Assembly: GCA_933228675.1 (NCBI GenBank)
Contig: OW121743.1
Location: forward strand, 52,993,215 to 53,057,214
DNA from: Stomorhina lunata
Lineage: Eukaryota; Arthropoda; Insecta; Diptera; Rhiniidae
Reading direction: 5' to 3'
DNA length: 64,000 bases
Shown here one piece after another: positions 21,949 through 31,885 of the stretch. Under the pieces are notes generated by a model, which saw only the letters and a list, made by a program, of their open reading frames with translations, had not been told where the DNA came from and did not search any database. Every line of letters starts with the position of its first letter. Position 1 is the stretch's first letter. The position numbers and the translations under genes are program-made.

Positions 21949-24122
21949 ATGCTATTCGAAATTATTAGTGGTCGCCGTATTAATAGTAAATTGTTGTATT
22001 CGGTAGGCGAAGAACAATTATATGCAAAAAAATCAACGTATAAAGATATAACATTTTATGTTTGTTACGAAAAAAAATGTAGATCTCGTGTGTTCTTAAA
22101 AGACAATACCCTATCGAAATACGCCGATTTTATACAGCATAATCACGGTAGCCAGAAACAACTATATGAAGAATTCAAGGCTCTTCATGAAATAAAAAGT
22201 GAGTGCTTAAACCTAAATTGCCTTGGTGAAAATACTGCAATTACAGGAATAAGGGAAACTTTCAAACGCGTTTCGAATAGGTAAGAAAGTTATGGTATTT
22301 TATTGAAATTGTATAAAGATTTCCTTTTTAACAGATCTCAGGAAGCAACAAAAAATCTAGATTTTTCCAAATTAAAACGCGGATTGCAATACCTGTCAAG
22401 TACTGTGTACAAGACCTCGCCAAAGACCCCAGCGGAAGTCCAGGAGGCTTTTGAAAAAGAAGCTGTTTTCAAAAATTTTGGAATGACCAGACATGATGGT
22501 GGAAATGCAACACCTTTTTTCAAAGTATGCCACAACGAAAAAGATTTTTCTTATTGCTTGTTTGCTTCAGACAAATGTGGAAACTTGATAAAGGAAAATA
22601 TACCAGACAGTGAGCGTAGAAAAATTTTAGTCGATGGTACTTTTGCTGTAGTCCCTATGGGTTGCTTTAAGCAATTAATAATAATTGCAATAGAGTATTT
22701 AGAAAAGGTATGTATTTTTTGAAGTTAAAAATGTATGGTATAGTTTTTGAAGTGAAAAATATAGTGTACATAGTAGGAAGAAGCGCCGCAGGTGAAAAAT
22801 TTTTTTCGTAGTAAAAATCACGGTGAAAAATGTTTTTTGTAAAAAAAATCGCGGCGATTTTTTTTACAAAAAACATTTTTCACCGTGATTTTTACTACGA
22901 AAAAAATTTTTCACCTGCGGCGCTTCTTCCTACTATGTACACTATATTTTTCACTTCAAAAACTATACCATACATCTATATTTATGCCTTTAATTTCATA
23001 ATATTTATAAATTATAATTTCCATTTTAGTTAATTCCTTTTGCCTTTGTTTTGATGGACAAAAAATGTTCAAAGGCATATACTCATTTATTTTCTTTTAT
23101 TAACTCCGATGTTCTGCCTCTCACCGGAGCCACATTCATAATGGATTATGAACATGGCTTACGGAAAGCCATTTCAACCGTATTCGCCGGGGCTAAAATT
23201 TTTGGATGCTGGTTTCATTATTGCCAAGCCATTCGAAGGCAAATCACAATGAAAAATAAGGATCTAGCAAAATTCGTCCGTGATGACAAGAAGGCATCCC
23301 TAAGCTACCACAAAATTTTATCTTTGCCATTGTTGCCTCCTTCCCACATTAGGAGCTCATTTGATGCAATCAAAAATGATGTTCAAAAATTTGATCATCA
23401 TTATAAATTTATTTCATTTTTTCACTATTTTGAAAACCAGTGGCTAAACAAGGTAACAAGATCAATATCACATTTATATTTTGTTTTAATTTTTTACTTT
23501 TCAGATTGGTCCGGAGGGAATGTCCGTCTCTGAGACAACAACAAGAACGACTTCTTCTTTGGAAGCCTACAATGGTGTCTTGGGAAAATTAATACCCAAA
23601 AATGGCAACTTTTTCAAATTCATACAAGTTCTCCAGGGCGAAGAGTTGACAAGAAGCCGGGAATTTGAAAAATTCTGTGAAAGTGGAGGGTCCTTTGGAA
23701 AAGTCAAACGTCGAAAGAAGGGCATCGAGAAACACTCAAAGATATTAAAGTCCTTAGATGAATTAGAAAAAGGTTCGATTACTGCTCCGACATTTTTAAA
23801 TAGAATGGTTTATCCTTCAAACAAAACGTGTATAAATATGGAACCTGACGAGGACTTGTTTGAAGACATTGTCTATTTGGAGGAAGAAGAAGAAGACGCG
23901 GAAGAGGAAGAAACACCTCAAGAATTACGAAATGTTGATGCAAAGCTCTGTGTGGTTTGTGTTTCTGAGGAGCCAAACATTTTACTTTTGCCCTGCAAAC
24001 ATTTAAAAATTTGCAGTGCATGTCTTTTGAAACTGCAAGCAAATTCCATTGCAAGTGATGAAACGTTAATTTGTCCTGTATGTCGCCAACAAGTAGATGA
24101 TACAATGCAAGTCTTTTTGTAA
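21949..24122 (+). CDS. Phantom-like MULE transposase with FLYWCH-like finger and C-terminal RING finger (4 exons, 581 aa)
   Basis: Predicted exons are 21,949-22,280, 22,335-22,707, 23,030-23,452 and 23,505-24,122. Each intron has GT/AG borders (54, 322 and 52 bp) and the joined frame stays open for 582 codons including stop. Residues about 3-67 form a FLYWCH-like finger (C39, C44, H64, H66) for DNA binding. The MULE catalytic core follows: D211 in DGTF, D274 in MDYEHG, a C295-x2-H298 motif (CWFH) and E396 in SSLEAYN. A strongly acidic stretch near 495-520 precedes a C3HC4 RING finger: C525-x2-C528-x11-C540-x-H542-x3-C546-x2-C549-x16-C566-x2-C569. The RING ends close to the C-terminus and resembles the IAP type. 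It should cut and rejoin the element's own ends; the RING suggests ubiquitin-ligase activity or a zinc-bound dimer interface (inference). No frameshift or missing catalytic residue is seen. The first ATG of the open frame was chosen; the exact start is unproven. Confidence 0.88.
22731..22975. repeat. Perfect 245-bp palindrome inside intron 2 of the transposase
   Basis: Two 122-bp arms are exact reverse complements around a single G at 22,853 (centre ATCGCGGCGAT). The arms end sharply: 22,730 and 22,976 do not pair. Without it the intron would be about 77 bp, similar to the other two. It may be a foldback/MITE insertion or an inverted duplication made by template switching. I see no clear target duplication. 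The short open frames that read off it in both directions are identical mirror images and not genes. Confidence 0.93.
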
Positions 24123-24124
24123 AA

Positions 24125-24130
24125 AATAAA
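24125..24130 (+). terminator. AATAAA polyadenylation signal of the transposase gene
   Basis: AATAAA begins two bases after the TAA stop, leaving a very short 3' UTR before the subterminal repeats begin at about 24,147. Confidence 0.5.
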
Positions 24131-24146
24131 AATTTCAAATACTAAA

Positions 24147-24348
24147 TTTTTGGGCCTTATTTCATTTTTTCGGGAATTATTTCATTGGGATTTATTTCAT
24201 AATTTTTACTTAATTTCAGTGAAAAATCCTAAAGCTATTTTGGAAATTGGGAGTTATTTCACAAAAATTTGTTATTTTTTCATATTTCATCTTTTGGGAG
24301 TTATTTCGTTTTTTGGGGTTTATTTCATTGGGGTTTATTTCATTTTGC
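24147..24348 (+). repeat. Right subterminal repeats of the Phantom-like element
   Basis: At least seven copies of a (T)TGGGxxTTATTTCATT motif, all in plus orientation (for example TTGGGCCTTATTTCATT near 24,149, and ATTGGGAGTTATTTCAC and TTGGGAGTTATTTCGTT further right). Unlike the left end, there is no orientation flip. Confidence 0.7.
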
Positions 24349-24388
24349 TAATTGGGGGTTATTTCATTGGGGGTTATTTCATGTCGCC
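24349..24388 (-). repeat. Right terminal inverted repeat, 40 bp perfect
   Basis: Exact reverse complement of the left terminus, ending GTTATTTCATGTCGCC, and followed directly by the right copy of the GAAATTAA duplication. Confidence 0.95.
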
Positions 24389-25130
24389 GAAATTAATGAT
24401 ATTAAATATTTCTTACAGAAAAATTTACGATATTAATTATTGAAAAATTTTTCTTTAAGATATTAGATTTTTCTTATAGAAAAATTACCGATATCAAATT
24501 TTTCTTGCAGAAAAATTACCGATAAAATATTTTTCTTATAGAAAAATTTACGATATTAAATTTTTCTAACAGAAAAATTAACGATATCTAATCTTTCTTA
24601 TAGAAAAATTTACAATATAAATTTTTTTTATAGAAAAATATACGATTTAAAATTTTTCTTATAAAAAAATTTACGATATCAAATTTTTCTTATAGAAAAA
24701 TTTACGATATACATTTTTTTATATATAAAACATTACGATATAAATTTTTTCATATATAAAAATTTACGATATCAATTTTTCTTATAGAAAAATTTACGAT
24801 TTCAAATTTTATTATAGAAAACTTTGCGATATCAAATCTTTCTTAAAGAAAAATGTACGATAAACAATTTTTTATAGAAAATTTATGACATCAAATTTTT
24901 CTTATATAAAAATTTACGATATCAAATTTTGCTTATAGCTATTGAACTTTTTTGCATGAAAAAATTACGATATTGATCTGTTCTTATAAAAAAAATTTAC
25001 AATTTAAAATTTTTCTTATACAAACATTTGCGATATTAATTTTTTTTTATAGAAAAATTTACGATATCAAATTTTTCTTATTGAAAAATTAACGATATAA
25101 AATTTTTTTATAAAAAAAATTACGATATAC
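24389..25130 (+). repeat. 31-bp satellite array with TTTACGATATC linker (right part)
   Basis: Continuation of the array at 19,321-21,547 in the same orientation and with the same monomer. Decay is strongest at the right edge. Confidence 0.88.
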
Positions 25131-25439
25131 AGTTGATTAGATTTCTTTGTGAAAAACTAATTTAAATGGTGTCATGGATAAAGAAAGGCGTTTTATTTTT
25201 TTTTTTTTTGGTTTTAATTTGCTAAATCTCGTTTTACTTTACAGATTTTATTTATTATCATTCGCTGCAAAATTGTTGTGCCTTTTTGTATAAATAAGTG
25301 ACTTACCCAAGAGTTTTTGTAAACTATTGCATTTTACTCTTGCGTGTACTAGAGCCATTACCGACATGTTTATGCATGCACATAAAAAACAACAATAACT
25401 CAAAGATCCAGGCAGGCAGATTAAAAATACAAGAGATTG
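25131..25439. other. Short unique spacer, no gene seen
   Basis: AT-rich sequence between two arrays. The open frame that begins here owes its length entirely to the following 12-bp repeat. Confidence 0.5.
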
Positions 25440-27250
25440 ATTGTTTATTTGTATGTCTTAGTCTATGTTCTAGTCTTAGTCTATGTCTTAGTCTATGTCT
25501 TAGTATATGTCTTAGTCTATGTCTTAGTCTATGTCTTAGTCTATGTCTTAGTCTATGTCTTAGTCTATGTCTTAGTCTATGTCTTAGTCTATGTCTTATT
25601 CTATGTCTTAGTCTATGTCTTAGTCTATGTCTTAGTCTATGTCGTAGTCTATGTCTTAGTCTATGTCTTAGTCTATGTCTTAGTCTATGTCTTAGTCTAT
25701 GTCTTAGTCTATGTCTTAGTCTATGTCTTAGTCTATGTCTTAGTCTATGTCTTAGTCTATGTCTTAGTCTATGTCTTAGTCTATGTCTTAGTCTATGTCT
25801 TAGTCTATGTCTTAGTCTATGTCTTAGTCTATGTCTTAGTCTATGTCTTAGTCTATGTCTTACTCTATGTCTTAGTCTATGTCTTAGTCTATGTCTTAGT
25901 CTATGTCTTAGTCTATGTCTTAGTCTATGTCTTAGTCTATGTCTTAGTCTATGTCTTAGTCTATGTCTTAGTCTATGTCTTAGTCTATGTCTTAGTCTAT
26001 ATCTTAGTCTATGTCTTAGTCTATGTCTAAGTCTATGTCTAAGTCTATGTCTTAGTCTATGTCTTAGTCTATGTCTTAGTCTATGTCTTAGTCTATGTCT
26101 TAGTCTATGTCTTAGTCTATGTCTTAGTCTATGTCTTAGTCTATGTCTTAGTCTATGTCTTAGTCTATGTCTTAGTCTATGTCTTAGTCTATGTCTTAGT
26201 CTATGTCTTAGTCTATGTCTTAGTCTATGTCTTAGTCTATGTCTTAGTCTATGTCTTAGTCTATGTCTTAGTCTATGTCTTAGTCTATGTCTTAGTCTAT
26301 GTCTTAGTCTATGTCTTAGTCTATGTCTTAGTCTATGTCTTAGTCTATGTCTTAGTCTATGTCTTAGTCTATGTCTTAGTCTATGTCTTAGTCTATGTCT
26401 TAGTCTATGTCTTAGTCTATGTCTTAGTCTATGTCTTAGTCTATGTCTTAGTCTATGTCTTAGTCTATGTCTTAGTCTATGTCTTAGTCTATGTCTTAGT
26501 CTATGTCTTAGTCTATGTCTTAGTCTATGTCTTAGTCTATGTCTTAGTCTATGTCTTAGTCTATGTCTTAGTCTATGTCTTAGTCTATGTCTTAGTCTAT
26601 GTCTTAGTCTATGTCTTAGTCTATGTCTTAGTCTATATCTATGTCTTAGTCTATATCTATGTCTTAGTCTATATCTATGTCTTAGTCCATATCTATGTCT
26701 TAGTCTATGTCTTAGTCTATGTCTTAGTCTATGTCTTAGTCTATGTCTTAGTCTATGTCTTAGTCTATGTCTTAGTCTATGTCTTAGTCTATGTCTTAGT
26801 CTATGTCTTAGTCTATGTCTTAGTCTATGTCTTAGTCTATGTCTTAGTCTATGTCTTAGTCTATGTCTTAGTCTATGTCTTAGTCTATGTCTTAGTCTAT
26901 GTCTTAGTCTATGTCTTAGTCTATGTCTTAGTCTATGTCTTAGTCTATGTCTATGTCTTATTCTATGTCTTAGTCTATATCTTAGTCTATGTCTTAGTCT
27001 GTGTCTTAGTCTATGTCTAAGCCTATGTCGTAGTTTATTTCTTAGTCTATGTCTAAGTCTATATCTTAGTCTATGTCTTAGTCTATGTCTTAGTCTATGT
27101 CTTAGTTTATGCCTTAGTATATATCGTAGTCTTTATCTTAGTCTATGCTTTTGTCTATGTCTTAGTCTATGTCTTAATCTATGTCTTAGTCTATGTCTTA
27201 GTCTATGTCTTGTGTATGACTTAGTGTATTTCTTAGTCTATGTCTCAGTC
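25440..27250 (+). repeat. 12-bp minisatellite (TTAGTCTATGTC)n, about 150 copies
   Basis: Almost uninterrupted 12-bp units from about 25,450. At 26,630-26,700 a TATCTATGTCTTAG variant is repeated four times, and degeneration is clear after 26,950. A 12-bp unit is divisible by three and lacks stops in two frames, which creates long Ser-Leu-Cys-Leu and Tyr-Val-Leu-Val open frames without any sign of real coding. It is the reverse complement of the arrays at 36.6 and 40.5 kb. Confidence 0.95.
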
Positions 27251-30246
27251 AATGTTGTTGTCCCTTATGTCTCTATATTATTCTTCATCCCACACATCTA
27301 TTTCTTCTTTCTCTGTCATATTCTTTATCCTAATCTTTTATTTGTTGGATTTTAAAAATTTTATATAAATCTTTTATTTAATTAACCGCTTAGTTGCCAC
27401 TTCTCCAACTACCTGCCAACCTTTTACGTAGTACAATGCCTTTTGCTCTGTCACATGGTCAATTTATTTTGAAATGTATTATTTGACATTTAAAGTGTTG
27501 TACATTTAAAAAGAAATATTTTATGTTTTCTTATATTTTTTTCCTCTTACTTTGGTGTAGTCTTCTTTTCAAACTAATTGTCCAATAAAATTCAATACAA
27601 TATCAAAAAATGCTTTTAAGTGGGTGGTAGCACAGTGCTTCAACTTGTAGGAAAATATGGTAAAAAAAATTAAAATAGAAATTTTGTTGTAATGGGCTTT
27701 TTTAAAAGACAAAAGTATAATTTTTTTTTTTTGTTTTAGTGCAATGTTTTGTATTTTTACTTCAAGTTTAAATGAAATTATTCTGATGCCTAAAACTATG
27801 CTGTGGAAATAACAGATAATGTATTATTATAGAAAATCTCTTATAACTTCTATAATTCTTAACCGATTTTAAGAATTGATAGCTTGTTTTATAGATAGTA
27901 AAATTTTCCTTCATTGGGTAGTAAAATATTTCATACCTATTCAGAAAAAAACGTAACAGAAATAAGTTTAAAGTTTAAAATATGTATATGTTTGGACGCA
28001 TTGGTTTAATTTTTATCAATTTTTGTTGAACGACGTTTTTCGTACGATTATAACATTCAGTTTTAATAGTTAAATTTTATTTCTGTGGCTTTAATACACT
28101 GTGCTTTGTCTGGTCATGCACAGACCGACCCACCCACTTCAATAAGTTTGATGACTAAATTTGTTGACATTTCCGTATTATTGCGTTATTAGTGTTATTT
28201 CCGTTCATTTAATGCAGCTTATTACGGTCATACTTTATTAGCTTATTCTCAGCTATTTCATGCTATCTTTTGGTATCCCCTTGGCCTTTCCCAGGGCTGC
28301 ATTGATTTTCCAAGTAATCGACCCTCTAAAATAAAATGCATTTTTAGCATAAAATTGCATAAATTTCTTTGGTGTGTTTGTGTGTGAGAAAAATTTTAGC
28401 TTGAAGCTATTGGCTTTCAGAGTCTTTAACGCCGTATGTCTGTCTTTCAATTCTTTTCCTAACATTTTGGTATTTTAATGTAAATTCTTTTAAAAGTGAA
28501 AAAGTATGTCCAACATACAACTTACGACCATAACACAATTATGGTTGTATGTATGTGTACTTGTATTGCTCTAAGTCTGTGTGTGTGTGGGTATAGTGTG
28601 TCGCACTGCGGTGTTTGTGGCAGTAAAAAAAATTAAAAAATTTCTTATAAAAAAAATTTCTAAAATGACATTTTTGTGTTAGCAGGAAGCTAAACTAACA
28701 AAGAATTTTTATTATTTTGTTTTCTCGACATTCCTCGTTTACTTTTTTTATAGAATTTAATGAAGCTTTGATTTCTTTTTTTTATAAATTTCTATAAAAT
28801 TTTTCTTTTCAATTTCTTTGTCCTTAACTAAATTTGGCTTAAATATTTTGTTACATTTTTCGGGACATTAATTCATTAAGAAAATTAATTTTCTAGACAT
28901 CGTAAATATTTGTGTCCTCTTTACAGCTTAATCTTAAGCAAAAGGACTTTTTGACAATTATATAGAAAATTCTCTAGAAGATGAAAAGATATAATAGAAC
29001 CAAGAATCAACAAAATTGAGCAGAAAATTATAATAAAGAAACCATTGTTTCCAATGAAATATTTAGAAGTAGAATTTATATGAAAAACAAAAGAATTTCA
29101 TTCATATTAGCAAAAGTACTTTAGTTCTTTATTAAATTGGGGGTGTTCTAAAGCCTACTCCTTGTTCTGGTACTAAGAAAATATAAATCATCATCAGTTT
29201 ATGTCTAACCATCCTGACTCCTTACCGCCAAACTACAATACATACAAACCAATGAAGTCATTTCTACAGGGTTTGTAAAGAAAATCTTAAGATTATTCTG
29301 AGGTATTTTTCCAAAACAAAAGAGGCTAAATAGTACAACACTTTGATGTAATTAATAATGATTGAAATGCCCCTTGGCTTCACGTACAGAAGTCAACATT
29401 TAAAAGGAGTTTTTGACGATTGAAATGTCAGGGGGATTGGGTCTGTTGACATATGACAAATAAAAGAATAATGTTTTTGTAATAAGGGCATATTAAGCAA
29501 CTTTTACACATCAAGAGAAAAAATGTTGCATACTTTTAGGATGTTTTAGTTCTTTGTTGGTAAAATAACAGATAAAGAAATTAAGTTGTCAAAAGAATAT
29601 CAGAGACTCATGAGTAGGAAATGTTACATACCTATAAAATGTAAGAGTTTTTTTTTTTAAGATTCATCAAAAAGTTGTTCCCAATGGGTAAATGATTTGG
29701 TAGGAAAACAAGTAAACAAATAGAATAACAGTAGAATAACAGTAGTACCCAAGGAGACTCACTAATGCAAATATATGCCAAGTAAACAGTATTTGGCCAG
29801 CTAAATCCACATACAACTTTTAAAATTGAAAGTAAGCTACAAAGAGTCTTCCAACAGGAATTATCAGTCTTTTAATGTTAACTTTGACGAAGTAATGTCT
29901 GTCAAATGAATGTCACATGTATATAGCCTAAGGTACATCTTATTTAACGAAAGTGCGAAATTGAACCGTACTCAACCCACACGTGCCGCATCCGCCCATA
30001 AAATGTTTAACTTTTTTTGTATGGAAAAAAATTGGAGTATTTTCGATTTTGGGCAAAATTTAATCACATTGAAATAATTTATTTAAAAAAAATTACTTAA
30101 ATATAAAAGAGAACGAAAGTAGCTGTATTTTAAGTCATCAACATTAAGAATCCATTAATTCGTTTCGGAGTTATTGCAATTTTTCTTCAACAATTCGTTT
30201 CCTTGACAACACGCCTAAGGATATGCAGCCAAAAGATTTATTTAAG
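27251..30246. other. Unique AT-rich DNA, no supportable gene
   Basis: About 3 kb without tandem repeats. The few open frames are short and lack domains; one minus-strand frame at 28,253-28,465 has no recognisable homology. I see no splice-flanked exon, tRNA or element terminus that I can name. Confidence 0.55.
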
Positions 30247-30413
30247 AGGCTGTTTACATATTACGTAACGCTCTTAGAGGGGAGATGGTATGACTTTTCA
30301 TACGGTAGAGGCATTTTTTATTCGTATTTCTATTAAAATGTGTTATACAGGAGGGGGATAGGGTTTAAAATATGCGAAAATAGCGTTACGTAATATGCGA
30401 ACAGCCCCTAAGG
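30247..30413. mobile_element. MITE-like element with inverted ends, abutting the assembly gap
   Basis: AGGCTGTTTACATATTACG at 30,247 is paired with its near reverse complement (CGTAATATGCGAACAGCC) ending at about 30,409, and both arms share ATTACGTAACGC. The arms enclose about 110 bp with no coding content. Flanking TAAG-like bases (TTTAAG left, CTAAGG right) could be a target duplication, but the right side is uncertain because of the gap. The superfamily is not assigned. Confidence 0.65.
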
Positions 30414-30613
30414 NNNNNNNNNNNNNNNNNNNNNNNNNNNNNNNNNNNNNNNNNNNNNNNNNNNNNNNNNNNNNNNNNNNNNNNNNNNNNNNNNNNNNNN
30501 NNNNNNNNNNNNNNNNNNNNNNNNNNNNNNNNNNNNNNNNNNNNNNNNNNNNNNNNNNNNNNNNNNNNNNNNNNNNNNNNNNNNNNNNNNNNNNNNNNNN
30601 NNNNNNNNNNNNN
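30414..30613. other. Assembly gap, exactly 200 N
   Basis: A run of exactly 200 N looks like a fixed-size scaffolding placeholder and not a measured gap. The 26 bp on each side of it are 25/26 identical to each other and in the same orientation. Confidence 0.95.
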
Positions 30614-30640
30614 ACGTAAAATGCGAACAGCCCCTAAGGA
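30614..30640. mobile_element. Second copy of the MITE-like right end after the gap
   Basis: ACGTAAAATGCGAACAGCCC repeats the sequence that precedes the gap with one mismatch. It is either the same bases sequenced in both contigs or a second element copy. Confidence 0.7.
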
Positions 30641-31533
30641 TAAGTAAATTTCAAAGTAAGACATAATTTAAAATTCTATGAACTGCAAATACTAAATAGT
30701 TGAGTTTCGCTAAAATATAACTGAACTTACTCAGTTTTTTCACATTACAAAATTATACTTTTCTCTCAGGCCGGTTTCAAAAATCGTTTTTTAATTTTTT
30801 TAAAACTTTGTTCAATAAATATTACAAATAATAAATTTACTTTCCAGTGTCATAAAACAAACAAATGGGAAAATAAAATCCAAAAATATGAGGTCGATAT
30901 CTTTATTCGTTTCGCCGAACCTGCGATTTGAAATCGAAGAATTTCGCGAAAATATGAATTTTTTAAAATATGAATTTAAAAAAAAATATGAACTTATTAC
31001 CAAATTTTGTTAAAATATTTTGCATTATTATTTTTTGTTCATATAAAGTAATTTCATGTTAAAGATATTGTAGTTAGCAATCAAAGCTCAGCTAATCTCT
31101 TTTAGGGGACATACTATCGATGGCATTTTAATTTGGACCATTAATAAGATCGTACTACCTCTTCGTACTGGAGCTAAACCTAATCAATCGATATCGACGA
31201 TTGACTATGTTTAACATATCTTAGGGATTTTAAAATTAATTTAAATAGTTTGCGAAAAATTTAATATGTTTTGATATATAAGCATGTCTTTTTGTTTGTT
31301 AAAACATTAAGTTTAAATTAAATTAAATTCTTTTATTATCGGGGAACTTTTCACAAATAAGTTACAATCTAGTGAACCTTAAATGCTACATATTATATAG
31401 ATTGTCCTAAAAGTATGCTACACAAATATTTCTGAAATATCTAACATATCGATAGATATCGAATAAGGCGATTTACGCCCAGATAAAAAGTAAATAATTC
31501 ATTTGATAAAACAACTGGAATGTCAAGTCCATC
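30641..31533. other. Unique AT-rich DNA, no gene seen
   Basis: No repeats of note. ATCGAT-rich pieces near 31,110 and 31,190 look like ordinary diverged sequence. Confidence 0.5.
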
Positions 31534-31665
31534 CTGTATTACGGATACGAAACTGCCATCGATAAGCGCTTTTAAAAACAAATGCTTACGGCAAATCCTT
31601 AATATATGGTGCCGAACCGCATACTAATTAAAGATATACTAAAAGCTACAAACCAAATCCGTACT
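31534..31665 (+). pseudogene. Dead fragment of a non-LTR retrotransposon reverse transcriptase C-terminal region (RTE-like)
   Basis: Conceptual translation gives LYYGYET at 31,534, matching the LLYGCETW-type motif, and then KCLRQILNIW at 31,580-31,609. After a one-base loss comes PNRILIKDILKATNQ. This order is typical of the segment just after the RT domain in RTE-like insect LINEs. The frame is broken by a shift after the Trp codon, and most of the expected downstream region (RKW.WIGH, DR..WR) is missing before 31,838. It has no function as it stands. Confidence 0.6.
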
Positions 31666-31837
31666 TCTATAGAGGTACATATGTCAACGAAAATGGCTTC
31701 GAAGGCCAAATACCGAAATTGCTCGACAAGTTTTTCATTGGAATCCACAGTGAAGCGTGTTAGTGCACCTGCTAGAAAGTGAAGAAGGTCAATTGACCTT
31801 CACGGAATGACATAACTCAAACAGAGTTTAATCTAAA

Positions 31838-31885
31838 AGGATGGTTAAGGCCCTATGTATCACTGCAAGTCAAGGATAACGGAAG
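31838..31885 (+). mobile_element. Probable 3' end of the same LINE relic
   Basis: GGTTAAGGCCCTATG ... CAAGGATAACGGAAGAAGAAG matches, in reverse complement, 8,330-8,385. The short A/G-rich run at the end resembles the GAA-type tails of such elements. Confidence 0.45.

Larger units (their letters stand above)
21548..24388 (+). mobile_element. Complete Mutator-superfamily (Phantom-like) DNA transposon, 2,841 bp
   Basis: The element begins GGCGACATGAAATAACCCCC and ends with its exact reverse complement. The outermost 40 bp of each end are identical inverted repeats, and imperfect similarity continues for about 25 bp further. An 8-bp direct duplication flanks it. Inside is a single plus-strand gene with a FLYWCH-like N-terminus and a MULE-type DDE core, the arrangement described for the Phantom group of animal Mutator elements. 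Both ends carry many subterminal copies of a TTGGGGTTTATTTCATT motif. Identical TIRs, an intact duplication and an open reading frame argue for a recent, possibly still mobile, copy nested in satellite DNA. Confidence 0.9.

Noticed and set aside
22667..23033. Two identical 67-69-codon open frames on opposite strands within the transposase intron
   Set aside because: They are mirror translations of the perfect palindrome 22,731-22,975, not independent genes.
25298..27355. 685-codon open frame (Ser-Leu-Cys-Leu repeats) and an overlapping Tyr-Val-Leu-Val frame
   Set aside because: Both are translations of a 12-bp repeat whose length is a multiple of three and which lacks stops. There is no non-repeat domain and two frames are open at once.
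30386..30664. Open frames running through the N gap
   Set aside because: They are artefacts of the undefined bases.
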